A stretch of DNA of 48,936 nt, taken from assembly GCA_026397965.1 (NCBI GenBank), contig JAPLTU010000070.1:1-48936 (forward strand), read 5' to 3'. Origin of the DNA: Verrucomicrobiota bacterium. GTDB taxonomy: Bacteria; Verrucomicrobiota; Verrucomicrobiia; Opitutales; UBA953. Below are positions 27,016 through 35,500 of the stretch, piece by piece; the stretch's first letter is position 1; every line of letters starts with the position of its first letter. The notes below the pieces were generated by a model. The model searched no databases. It worked only from the letters and a program-made list of their open reading frames with translations, and was not told where the DNA came from. Both the position numbers and the translations under genes were made by a program.

Positions 27016-27148
27016 CGAGATAGGGGTGCGTCGCACCAAGCAACTTCTTACATCTGAGCGGATTCCGTCTGGGCTACAAGAAACGAATGAGGGCCACGCT
27101 TTTGAGGCTGGGATATTTCTCATAAAACATCCAAAATGACATCAGACC
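27016..27148. promoter_or_regulatory. Divergent promoter region of the catabolic cluster with inverted repeats
   Basis: This 133-bp gap separates the MFS-enolase-ThuA unit from the DapA-OYE unit. It holds a perfect palindrome, GGTGCG-T-CGCACC (27025-27037), close to the MFS start. An imperfect 8-bp inverted repeat, GGATATTT ... AAACATCC (27111-27132), lies 16 nt before the ATG at 27149. Both are plausible operator sites for a regulator that is not encoded in this window. Confidence 0.4.
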
Positions 27149-28108
27149 ATGAGCACCCCGTTGCATCCCGAGCCCACCACGATGATACGCCGTCAGCGTA
27201 AAATCGAAGGGAGTTCTGCTATCCTCCTACCCTTCCATGCAAACGGCAATATCGACTGGGTAGGTTTCACCGCACACGTCCGCCGCACCGTCGCCGCCGG
27301 GCTAGCTCCGGCCGTCAATATGGATACGGGGTATGGCAATCTCATCGACGACTCGATCCGCCTACGCGCCTTACAAATCACCGAAACGGAGACGACCGGT
27401 AAATGGTTTGTCGCGGGCGCCTTCGTGCTTGATAAGCCTGGAGATGCCTTCGACCTCGGTGCTTACGCTCGCCAGATGGAGATGATCCAGCAACACGGCG
27501 GCACCCCGGTCATCTTCCAAAGCTACGGCCTGACCTCCCAGGCAGATGAAAAAATCGTGGATGCCTATGCCGCGATCGGTCGTCACGCCCCGCGTTTCAT
27601 CGGCTTCGAACTCGGACAGATGTTCGCTCCCTTTGGAAAGATCTATTCCTTGGACGTCTACCGTGGGCTCATGGACGTAAAACAGTGCATCGGCGCGAAG
27701 CATTCCTCATTACGACGCGACCTGGAGTGGGAGAGATTGGCGCTGCGTGATCAGACGCGCCCGGATTTTCGAGTATACACTGGTAACGACCTCGCCATCG
27801 ACATGGTCATGTATGGCAGCGATTACTTGCTCGGTTTAAGTACTTTTGCTCCTGAGGCCTTCGCCTTACGGGATAAGGCCTGGGAAAAAGGCGAGGCGTC
27901 ATTTTACGAAATCAATGACCTTTTGCAGTATCTCGGCTTCCTCGCCTTCCGCCCGCCCGTACCCGCCTACAAACATTCCGCCGCCATGTTCCTGAAGCTC
28001 CGCGGATGGCTGCAATGCGATGACACCCATCCGCTTTCGGCCAATCGTCCGGATTCTGACCGCGAAATCCTGGCGGATATCGCCAAACGCATCGCCGCCC
28101 TCAGCTAA
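27149..28108 (+). CDS. DapA/N-acetylneuraminate lyase-family aldolase or dehydratase
   Basis: Members form a Schiff base between a Lys and a 2-oxo acid to cleave or dehydrate it. The 319-aa protein has the TIM-barrel pattern: a start like other members ([16 protein letters not shown]), [11 protein letters not shown] in place of the usual GTTGE-type motif, and the likely Schiff-base Lys near 183 in [10 protein letters not shown]. After that comes [22 protein letters not shown]. The divergent motif suggests a subgroup distinct from true dihydrodipicolinate synthase, so it should not be called dapA. A Met 11 codons later (27182) is an alternative start. It precedes the OYE-like gene by 4 nt, in one operon. 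Confidence 0.82.
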   Translation: MSTPLHPEPTTMIRRQRKIEGSSAILLPFHANGNIDWVGFTAHVRRTVAAGLAPAVNMDTGYGNLIDDSIRLRALQITETETTGKWFVAGAFVLDKPGDAFDLGAYARQMEMIQQHGGTPVIFQSYGLTSQADEKIVDAYAAIGRHAPRFIGFELGQMFAPFGKIYSLDVYRGLMDVKQCIGAKHSSLRRDLEWERLALRDQTRPDFRVYTGNDLAIDMVMYGSDYLLGLSTFAPEAFALRDKAWEKGEASFYEINDLLQYLGFLAFRPPVPAYKHSAAMFLKLRGWLQCDDTHPLSANRPDSDREILADIAKRIAALS

Positions 28109-28112
28109 ACCT

Positions 28113-29600
28113 ATGTCCGAACCTTTCAAACTTACCCGCGTCGCGTCGCTTAAGACCGTCGCGGATTTCCGCGCCCATTGCGCTTCCATCGGGATCGAAC
28201 TGCCGATTGAAGATACCATCGAAGCCGGAGCGGGCAACCCCCTCTCCCAGCCTATCTCTCAGAATAAAATCAACGGGAAGACCATCGGTAACCGCATCGC
28301 GATTCATCCCATGGAAGGTTGGGATGGGACGACTACCGGGGGCATCTCCGAAGAAATGAAACGTCGCTGGCAACGCTTCGGCGCCAGCGGTGCCAAACTC
28401 ATCTGCGGGGCGGAGGCCATGGCCGTGCGGGCGGACGGTCGTGCCAACATGAACCAACTCATCATCAATGATGAGAACAAAGCAGGCATCACCGAACTCG
28501 TCGGCATCCTCAAAGCCGAACACCTCGCCCGCTGGGGCTCGACGGATGATCTGGTCATCGGCTTTCAGCTCACGCACTCGGGACGCTTCTGTCGTCCCAA
28601 CGATAAGAAACGCTGGGAATCACGCATCGCCTACCGTCACCCAATCTTAGACAAGAAGTTTAACGTCACTTCCGACGATCAGGTCCTCACCGATGCCGAC
28701 GTCGAAGAATTGATTCGTTGTTATATTAAGGCCGCCCGCGTGGCCCGGGAATGCGGTGCCGACTTCGTAGACATCAAGCACTGTCACGGCTATCTGCTGC
28801 ATGAATTCCTCAGCGCCCACACCCGACCTGGCAAGTTCGGGGGCTCCTTCGAAAACCGGACTCGCATCCTGCGCGACATCATCGCCGGCATCCGGGCTGA
28901 AGGTAATCCCATTGATATCGGGGTGCGCCTCAGCCTCTTCGACTTCGTGCCATTCCGTCCGGACCCGGCGCTTTCGGTTCCAGGGCGACTCGGCCCCGGC
29001 ATCCCCGAAGAGCATGCGCATCTCCTTCCCTACCGTTTCGCCTTTGGGGCGAACCAGGAAAAACCCACGCAACCCGACCTATCCGAAACCTTCCAATTCG
29101 TGAACATGCTCGGCGAACTTGGGGTCAAGATCCTCAATACCTCCGCGGGCTCGCCCTATTACAATCCGCACATCCAACGCCCGGCGGCCTACCCGCCGAG
29201 CGATGGTTACCAAGCCGCGCACGACCCATTGATCGATTTGGCCCGCCAAGTGGATGCCGTGCGTCAGGTAAGATCCCGGGCGCCCAGCAGCCTGATCATC
29301 GTCAGCTCTGGGTTGAGTTATATCCAAGAATACCTGCCGCACCTCGCCCAATTCATTCTACGCAACAAGTGGAGCGATGCCATCGGCGTTGGGCGCGCGG
29401 TACTCAGCTACCCCAGCATGCTAGCGGATGCGGCGAAGAATGGCGCGATGGAGACCAAATTCATCTGCCGCACCTTCAGCGACTGCACGACTGCGCCGCG
29501 CAACGGGCTCATCTCTGGGTGTTACCCGTTAGACAAATTTTATACCGCCAAACCCGAATTCCAGCAGCTCAAAGAGATTAAGAAAAACGTCGGCGCCTGA
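28113..29600 (+). CDS. NADH:flavin oxidoreductase, Old Yellow Enzyme family
   Basis: The 495-aa protein from the ATG at 28113 carries the FMN-binding TIM barrel of the OYE family: IAIHPMEGWDG, QLTHSGRFCRP, the HCHGYLLHEFLS loop with its substrate-binding His and Tyr, and NRTRILRDIIAGIR. Near the end, SSGLSYIQEYLPH and AIGVGRAVLSYPSM match the phosphate-binding part. The 2-enoate reductase-like iron-sulfur domain found in longer members is not visible. Members reduce or isomerise activated C=C bonds in acids, steroids or aromatics. The frame opens upstream inside the DapA-like gene, but the ATG 4 nt after that gene's stop is clearly the start. The substrate is presumably the cluster's intermediate. 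Confidence 0.87.
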   Translation: MSEPFKLTRVASLKTVADFRAHCASIGIELPIEDTIEAGAGNPLSQPISQNKINGKTIGNRIAIHPMEGWDGTTTGGISEEMKRRWQRFGASGAKLICGAEAMAVRADGRANMNQLIINDENKAGITELVGILKAEHLARWGSTDDLVIGFQLTHSGRFCRPNDKKRWESRIAYRHPILDKKFNVTSDDQVLTDADVEELIRCYIKAARVARECGADFVDIKHCHGYLLHEFLSAHTRPGKFGGSFENRTRILRDIIAGIRAEGNPIDIGVRLSLFDFVPFRPDPALSVPGRLGPGIPEEHAHLLPYRFAFGANQEKPTQPDLSETFQFVNMLGELGVKILNTSAGSPYYNPHIQRPAAYPPSDGYQAAHDPLIDLARQVDAVRQVRSRAPSSLIIVSSGLSYIQEYLPHLAQFILRNKWSDAIGVGRAVLSYPSMLADAAKNGAMETKFICRTFSDCTTAPRNGLISGCYPLDKFYTAKPEFQQLKEIKKNVGA

Positions 29601-29604
29601 ACGA

Positions 29605-30252
29605 TTACGGGCGCTCGAAGATCATCAGGTGCTGCCAAGGCAAATCGGGCTTGTTCACCACGAACCTGAAGCCAGCCGCTTCGAATTCCTTACGTGCTTG
29701 GGCTTCGGTCATCTTGTGATGGGGCTTGATGGGGACGTGCGGATCTTCGGCCCGGTATTCCAGGAGATAGATGCGTCCCTTGGAGCGCAGGGCACGACGC
29801 AAGGAGGCCAGCATTTCAATCGGGTGGTCGAATTCGTGATAAGCATCGACCATCAAGGCGGCGTCAAGAGAGCCGTCGGGTAGTTTGACGTCTTCAAGGG
29901 TGCTCAGGTGAGGCTGCACATTCTTTATGCCGAGCTTAACGGATTCCTTCGTCAAAAAATCGATCATCTCTGGCTGGATATCGACCGCGACGACCTTGCC
30001 GCGGGGTAGTTTACGGGCGATGCGGAACGAATAGTAGCCTGAGCCGGCGCCGATGTCGGCAAGGACGGCGTCGGGCGCCAATTCAAGCAAAGCGATGGCC
30101 TTCGAGGGCGCTTCCTCTTTTTCGCGATCGGAGCGTTCGAGCCAACCGATACCCGGATGACCCATCACCTGAGCGATCTCACGGCCTTGATAGACCTTAC
30201 CAATCCCATCGGGAGAAGGCGGACAAACCTCGTAGCTAGGCTTAGTTCCCAT
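29605..30252 (-). CDS. Class I SAM-dependent methyltransferase, N-terminus displaced by a duplication
   Basis: The 215-aa frame has a full Rossmann methyltransferase core: VLADIGAGSGYYSFRIA (motif I), GKVVAVDIQPEMIDFL, LEDVKLPDGSLDAALMVDAYHE, and GRIYLLEYRAED. Both ends look complete except for the start. The ATG at 30252 exists only because of a 43-bp tandem duplication. The preceding 50 codons (30242-30394), in another frame, encode a membrane or signal segment and then the same residues TKPSYEVCPPSPDG. The ancestral gene was therefore probably one frame of about 248 codons ending at 29605, with an N-terminal anchor. Whether the truncated form is made, by restart at the overlapping ATG, is unknown. 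The substrate is unknown. Confidence 0.8.
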   Translation of the reverse strand: MGTKPSYEVCPPSPDGIGKVYQGREIAQVMGHPGIGWLERSDREKEEAPSKAIALLELAPDAVLADIGAGSGYYSFRIARKLPRGKVVAVDIQPEMIDFLTKESVKLGIKNVQPHLSTLEDVKLPDGSLDAALMVDAYHEFDHPIEMLASLRRALRSKGRIYLLEYRAEDPHVPIKPHHKMTEAQARKEFEAAGFRFVVNKPDLPWQHLMIFERP

Positions 30253-30290
30253 CGGGAGAAGGCGGACAAACCTCGTAGCTAGGCTTAGTT
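30204..30290. repeat. Perfect 43-bp tandem duplication in the methyltransferase gene
   Basis: Positions 30204-30246 are repeated exactly at 30247-30289, and one more base also matches. The unit starts TCCCATCGGGAGAAGG. Since 43 is not a multiple of three, the second copy shifts the reading frame and separates the N-terminal segment from the methyltransferase domain. Confidence 0.97.
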
Positions 30291-30394
30291 GCCGGCAACT
30301 CGGGGGTGGCGGAAACTGGCCGAGTCCAAAAATAGAGACCGAAAGCCATGCTCAACAACATGACCGAGTAAATCAGCGGATAACGGTGGAGCAT
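30242..30394 (-). pseudogene. Detached N-terminal segment (signal or membrane anchor) of the methyltransferase
   Basis: From an ATG at 30394 the frame encodes 50 aa: a short basic start, a hydrophobic stretch (about 7-23), a possible cut near PVSA, and then TKPSYEVCPPSPDG, identical to residues 3-16 of the methyltransferase frame. An in-frame stop lies upstream of the ATG, so this is the true gene start. The frame stops at a TAA (30242-30244) created by the duplication. Removing one 43-bp copy would restore a continuous methyltransferase with this anchor. Confidence 0.75.
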
Positions 30395-30509
30395 CTGGAG
30401 AGATTTACGTCAAACCCGACCAGGGGCAAGGCTCCCGATGGAGTCATTTCATTTGGGTACAAAAAAGGCCGAACAAAGTTTAGCCCTTCAAATGGAAAAA
30501 TATGGGTAA

Positions 30510-30749
30510 TTACTTTTTCGCTGGGGCGTTGCACTTTTCGCAAACCTTGCCGTCCGCCGCAGCCTTGACGCAGCAAGGATGTTGGCATTTTTCGCCCTTT
30601 TTATCGGCCTTATCGCAGCAACTACCGGCCTTAAACTTCGAGGACTCTTTGGTCGTCGTAGCTGGTTTGACGTCAGGCGAAGGAGAGGCTGCAAAAGCGA
30701 CCGAAGCGCAGACTAGGGCGACAACCAGCAGGGAGGTGAGTTGTTTCAT
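30510..30749 (-). CDS. Small secreted Cys-rich protein
   Basis: From the ATG at 30749 the protein has 79 aa: a clear signal peptide (MKQLTSLLVVALVCASVAFA), then a Lys-rich region with SCCDKADKK, CQHPCCVKAA and VCEKCNAPAKK. The eight Cys of the mature part come in CC and CxxC arrangements next to a His, which suggests metal binding or disulfides. I do not recognise a named family. It lies 52 nt downstream of the chromate-type transporter on the same strand... more exactly, chrA ends before it in reverse order: this gene is upstream of chrA's neighbour on the minus strand and has no visible operon partner with certainty. Confidence 0.65.
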   Translation of the reverse strand: MKQLTSLLVVALVCASVAFAASPSPDVKPATTTKESSKFKAGSCCDKADKKGEKCQHPCCVKAAADGKVCEKCNAPAKK

Positions 30750-30801
30750 GGTAGGTAAACGTTGGTGCAAAGCTGGAAATTAACAAACTGATTTCACTAA
30801 T

Positions 30802-31995
30802 TTATCGGGCCGCGAACCAGCCCACCGCGGCGCCCAGGGCGACCAAGAGGAGGATATTCGTCTTTTTAAGGTAAAGCGCCGCACCCGCGGCGACTGAAAT
30901 CAAGAGGTAGACCCAGGTCATCTGCGAGAGCACCAAGGAAAGCCCCAGCCAAAATATGGCACCCGCAGCGGCGGCGGTCACCAGCCCGATCACATCATGA
31001 AAACGGACATCCCCTAGCCCCTCGTCAGCCAGCGGAGCGGTGGCGAGCAAGATGAGGGTGGAACAACTAAACGTAAAAATCGCCGGCACCAGGAGACCGA
31101 CCAAAGCGGCCATCCAGCCACCACCCATGCCGAGGCTGCCGTTATAACCAGCCATGCAACCGATGAAACTACCGGCGAGCAGCAGCGGGCCAGGAGTGAT
31201 TTCACCGACCACCAATGCATCGCCAAAAACAGGCTCCTTGATCCAGCCATAAGTTTCGACCGTGCGCGCTTTCCATACTCCCAGCGCAGCGTAAGCGCCG
31301 CCAAAAGAAGTCAGCACCGCGATCAGAGAAACCTCGGCAAGCTTAACGACACCGGAGTCGTGACCGAAAATTGCCCAAAGCACCAAAAAGACGGCACCGA
31401 CTGGAATCAGGAAACGCAGCACCCGGATGGCGGCAGACTTCAAGACTTCGGACGTTTCGGGCACAGCTTCTTCATCGGGCGGACGGATATACCAGGCATA
31501 GAGACCTGCCGCCACCGCCATAAAGGCGAAAGGAGCACTGAAATACATGCCTATCGCAGTGACACCAGCGACCACTCGGCGAGGCGTATCAAAGACGGCG
31601 GTCTTAAACAGACGGTAAGCCATGACCAGAATGACGCCAGCAACCGCAGCTCGGGCGCCAGAGAGCGCACCGCCGATCAGAGGACGTTGACCAAACTGGT
31701 GGTATAAAAATGCCAAGACGGCGCAACAAAGCAGACCCGGAATCACAAAGAAGAGCGTGGCCAAAACGGCGCTGCGCCAGCCACCCTTCTTCCAGGCAAT
31801 CCAAGCGACCAGTTGCTGGGCTTCGGGGCCGGGCAAGAACATGCAAAGCCCTAAGGCGCGGGAGAATTGTTCTTGCGACAACCAAGAGCGCTTTTCGACG
31901 CACTCCTGCTCAAGGGTCGCAATCTGCGCGGCTGGGCCGCCCAGCGAAGTCGCGCCCAAGCGCAACCAAAGGAGCCAATCGGACAGGGGTATCAT
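30802..31995 (-). CDS. chrA: Chromate transporter family protein (ChrA, two-domain form)
   Basis: The 397-aa protein is a membrane protein of the CHR family, which exports chromate in characterised members. It is the long form with two homologous halves, each with its own GG motif: GATSLGGPAAQIATLEQ near 14-30 in the first half and TSFGGAYAALGVWK in the second. The first half also has FLPGPEAQQL and the second VGEITPGPLLLAG, the duplicated PGP motif. About ten hydrophobic segments are visible. Many ChrA homologs are found without chromate exposure, so the true substrate may be sulfate or another anion. The ATG at 31995 starts directly with the first domain. On the minus strand, the 79-aa Cys-rich gene begins 52 nt after its stop. 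Confidence 0.9.
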   Translation of the reverse strand: MIPLSDWLLWLRLGATSLGGPAAQIATLEQECVEKRSWLSQEQFSRALGLCMFLPGPEAQQLVAWIAWKKGGWRSAVLATLFFVIPGLLCCAVLAFLYHQFGQRPLIGGALSGARAAVAGVILVMAYRLFKTAVFDTPRRVVAGVTAIGMYFSAPFAFMAVAAGLYAWYIRPPDEEAVPETSEVLKSAAIRVLRFLIPVGAVFLVLWAIFGHDSGVVKLAEVSLIAVLTSFGGAYAALGVWKARTVETYGWIKEPVFGDALVVGEITPGPLLLAGSFIGCMAGYNGSLGMGGGWMAALVGLLVPAIFTFSCSTLILLATAPLADEGLGDVRFHDVIGLVTAAAAGAIFWLGLSLVLSQMTWVYLLISVAAGAALYLKKTNILLLVALGAAVGWFAAR

Positions 31996-32039
31996 GAGGT
32001 TAAAAAAACCAAACCCATCCCTGAAGCGAACCTAAAACA

Positions 32040-32067
32040 AAAAGGGCCAACGCTAGTCGGCCCTTTT
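32040..32067. terminator. Hairpin terminator after the small Asp/Lys-rich secreted protein gene
   Basis: AAAAGGGCC and GGCCCTTTT form a 9-bp stem with a 10-nt loop and flanking A- and T-runs. It lies between the 75-aa gene and chrA, so chrA probably starts from its own promoter. Confidence 0.8.
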
Positions 32068-32086
32068 GGATGAAATAAAAATGAAC

Positions 32087-32314
32087 TTACTTCTTATCGC
32101 ACTTATGATCCGACTTCTTAGGCTCAATCTTCGAAGTTTTCTTACGATCGCCACGATTGTCGTCATCCTTGTCGCCGCCTTTTTCACATCCACCCTTAGG
32201 CTTGACCACTGGAGGAGGAGGCGTGGTCGGTGTGGTTGGTGTGGTCGTTGTTCCGCCTGCAAAGGCGATGGCGCAGGTGAATAAACCGACGAGGAGGGCG
32301 AAGAGTGACTTCAT
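32087..32314 (-). CDS. Small secreted Asp/Lys-rich protein
   Basis: The 75-aa protein has a signal peptide (MKSLFALLVGLFTCAIAFA), then a Thr/Pro spacer (TTTTPTTPTTPPPP), then a highly charged tail with GGCEKGGDKDDDN and a final HKCDKK. The acidic clusters plus two Cys and a His could bind a cation, but no family is recognised. It is a stand-alone gene ended by its own terminator. Like the 79-aa Cys-rich protein on the other side of chrA, it is tiny, exported and charged. Coding potential is supported by the signal peptide, the terminator position and lack of any competing frame. Confidence 0.6.
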   Translation of the reverse strand: MKSLFALLVGLFTCAIAFAGGTTTTPTTPTTPPPPVVKPKGGCEKGGDKDDDNRGDRKKTSKIEPKKSDHKCDKK

Positions 32315-32385
32315 AGTAGTAAAGATTTATAGAGGTGTATCGGCCGATGGCAACCCCCTAAAATCCTGTCACCCCCGATTAACCG

Positions 32386-32398
32386 TTCCGTAACGGAA
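32386..32398. promoter_or_regulatory. Perfect palindrome upstream of the giant prepilin-like gene
   Basis: TTCCGT and ACGGAA are exact inverted halves around one A, 110 nt upstream of the ATG at 32508 in the 193-bp gap with the divergent small gene. It is a candidate operator; the regulator is unknown. Confidence 0.3.
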
Positions 32399-32507
32399 TG
32401 GTCAAAAGTGTGAGCTGCCTTCGTAAAAGACCTGCGCCGCGGCCACCTTTCGGCCCAAACCCCACGACATTGTGCAGTTGCGACCGTCTCGGACTGGTAT
32501 TAATAAT

Positions 32508-35500
32508 ATGAAAGTGCCCCGTCGGACCCGAAAAAAGCCTCCCAACGACGCCATCAGGCGATCCGGGTTCAGCCTCATCCTCGCGCTCACCGTCATGGCC
32601 TTGTTAGTCATGACAGTCATCATCGTGGCCTCTTTTCTTTCGGTCGAAGCAAGGCTCACGAGCAACCAACATTTGGCGATCAGGGCCAAGTTGAATAGCG
32701 TAGTCGCGCTGCGGCTGGCCTTGGGACATTTACAACAAGAGGCCGGACCCGACCGACGAGCGACGGCCCGAGCTGATATCACGCAGCCCGGAGCGGCCGC
32801 TGCGGGCCTGCGTAACCCGATGTGGACGGGCGTCTGGCGAACCGACAGGCCCAACCAACCTCCGAGTTGGCTGGTGAGCGGCAAGGATTCAACCTACGCT
32901 GGTGGCCAGTCGGTTTCGCTCTCGGGGGCCGATCTCCTGCCGACGACATCAGCCTATCCGACGGCGACTTGGTTGCCCTGGGAGACGGATTACGGCAGCG
33001 CCTTACCCTCCTCCGACAGCCTCGTCACCCTTGTCGGCATAGCCAGCGCCTCGTGGGCGGAAACTCGGCTCCCCAATGATGCCGTGGGCGACAAGCCCAG
33101 CGGCATCGTCGTCGTTCCTAAACTTGAGATACGCGAAAACGATGGCACGGGCTATCGGGTCAACGGCCGCTACGCTTATTGGATTGGCGATGAAGGCATC
33201 AAAGCCCGCATCAACCTAACGGACCCGCGAAGCACGAACAGCGCGGGTTCGGCCGGCAATCTGGCGGCGCTACGCAGCCCTCTTAATCCCGCCCTCGAGC
33301 TCCTGAGCGGTTTCACAAGCCTCTCGACCAATGCGGATTTTCCTAAACTAAACACTAACCGGGACCTGCTCCTCCTGAGTAATTCGCCCAGTTTAGGTAG
33401 CACGCAACGGCTCTTTCATGATATCACCACCAACGCTTCGGGGGTCATCGCTGATTCCTATAACGGCGGATTAAAGCGCGACCTCTCGCTGGCCTTCGAA
33501 CTCTCGGATGCCGAATTCACCAAGACCGAATTCGGCTCCAGCTTCGATACCCCCGTCACCTCCACGGAGAACGGCTTTTCTATCGAGCGGATGCAAATTC
33601 CGCTTAACGGTAACATCATCCAAGTCGCACCGGTCTTCAATCGGTTTACGCCAGAAAAAACGAACCTCCGCGGCCCAACTTGGTGGGCCTTGCGAGATTA
33701 CCACCGCCTCTACAAGCAACTGGGATGGGATGCTGCTGGCGTCCCCTCACTGCAAGCGCGGACCCTATTTCCGAACGCCGGAAATATTCACACCATGTCG
33801 GACGCCACCCCGACCGATAATACCACCCTGAGGCAAAGACAGTACCTCTACTCATCTATTTATACGGGCGATCGCGTTACCCTTAATCCAAATGTCACCG
33901 ACTTGGGCAAAATCGATGAGCCCAATTTAGCCAAGTGGCAGCAAGACCCTACGCCGATTCCCCGTCCCGTCAATTGTGCCGCCAGCCCCTATGTCTACCG
34001 CGTCTTCCTCGTATTTAGTTTCAGCAAAACGACCGTAACCGCCACCCCTGCCAAGTATGACTACGGACTTAACGTCACTCCCGTTGTCGTACTGCATAAC
34101 CCCTATAATATTAAGTTAAAGTCAACGCCTGGTACCGGCCACTCCGCCCTGGCCCTTACTTTTACGGAATGGAATAACTGGACGTTTTCCGTCACTCAAA
34201 CGACCAAAGACGCGAAAGGTAAGGCCGTAACCAAGAGTTACAGTTCGCTCCTCAGTAATTATTACGCACTTGCGGGTGGAGGCATCGTGAATGAGAGCGA
34301 TATGTTCCGCGTCTGCCTGGATTCTTTTGAAATCGGTCCGGGTGAATATAAAATCTACTCGCCCAAAGCCGGCTACCAAGCTTGGTCGCACGTCGTGACG
34401 CTGGAAAATGCCTTAAACTATAACGGTGGGTTTGCCGACGACACCATCGCCTGGACCACTTTATGGCCAGGCTGGACAGCATTGGCTACCGACACTTTCG
34501 CCCTCAGCATCACCACTTCGAGTATCAGCCCCAAGTCGAGCAACTTCCGGACCCGGGCCTCCTTCGCTTGTTGGCCGGGTGATGATATTAATCCGGCCAC
34601 CACCTCCTTCGATCTTTACAATAAATCCAGCGAACTGACGGAATTAACCTATCGAAACATCTCCGATGCCATCAATGGCAAGGCCGCTCCTTTAAAAAAA
34701 CCATTGGCGTCGTTTAAAGAGAAAACCATCGGCGGAATCGCCCAACCCGGTGACGTCATTGCGGTTATTGAATTATCCGGAAAAACAGCAGTCAATTCCA
34801 GTATCCTTAACCTTGGCGTCAATCCGACTACACCCTCAGGCGCGTTCCCGCTCTTCAGCCACTCCAATCCCACGGCCCCTGTGACCCGGGCGGATGGGGC
34901 CGGAAGGTTCGACAACATCGAAGGCCATGGTTACGCGGGTGCCTCCCCCAGCTACCGGCTGAACGTCAGTACGCCTTCCAACGGCTGGCAGGATCTGATC
35001 CAAGCAGACACCGTTCTCACCGGCAATACCTTCGGCGGCTACGCTAACGTCAAAAGCGGCACGCTCGTCGGCAGCCTGAGCAGTATCCACACCGAAATCC
35101 CGCTCGTCGCCCCAACCTCGCTCGGCCAATACGCGCACGCGAATTTCGGCATGCGTGATCAACAACCGCTGCTCTGCATCGGCAATAGCTTCTCCACTCC
35201 GCTCATATTAGACGAGACCAAGACTTACGAAACCAATATGTTAAAGAATTGGACGGATTATGATGCGAGCTACCTGCTGAACAACGCCCTCTGGGATGGC
35301 TTCTACCTCTCAGGCGCAGCCCCGGATATGAAAGTGACAAACACCCCGGCCATCGCCCCTCAACCCTCCGATCCTACCGAGAGCCCACTGAAAGCCAGCC
35401 CTTACACATCGGCCGAGAAACGCAACTTGGCTCGGGTCCTCGATGACTTTTGCGGTATCACCGATCCCGACCTCGGCAACCTCCCCTTGCTCAGCAACCC

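Noticed and set aside
27149-28108. Calling the DapA-like gene true dapA (lysine synthesis)
   Set aside because: The conserved substrate motif is replaced by MDTGYGNL, and the gene sits in a transport/oxidoreductase cluster, not with lysine genes.
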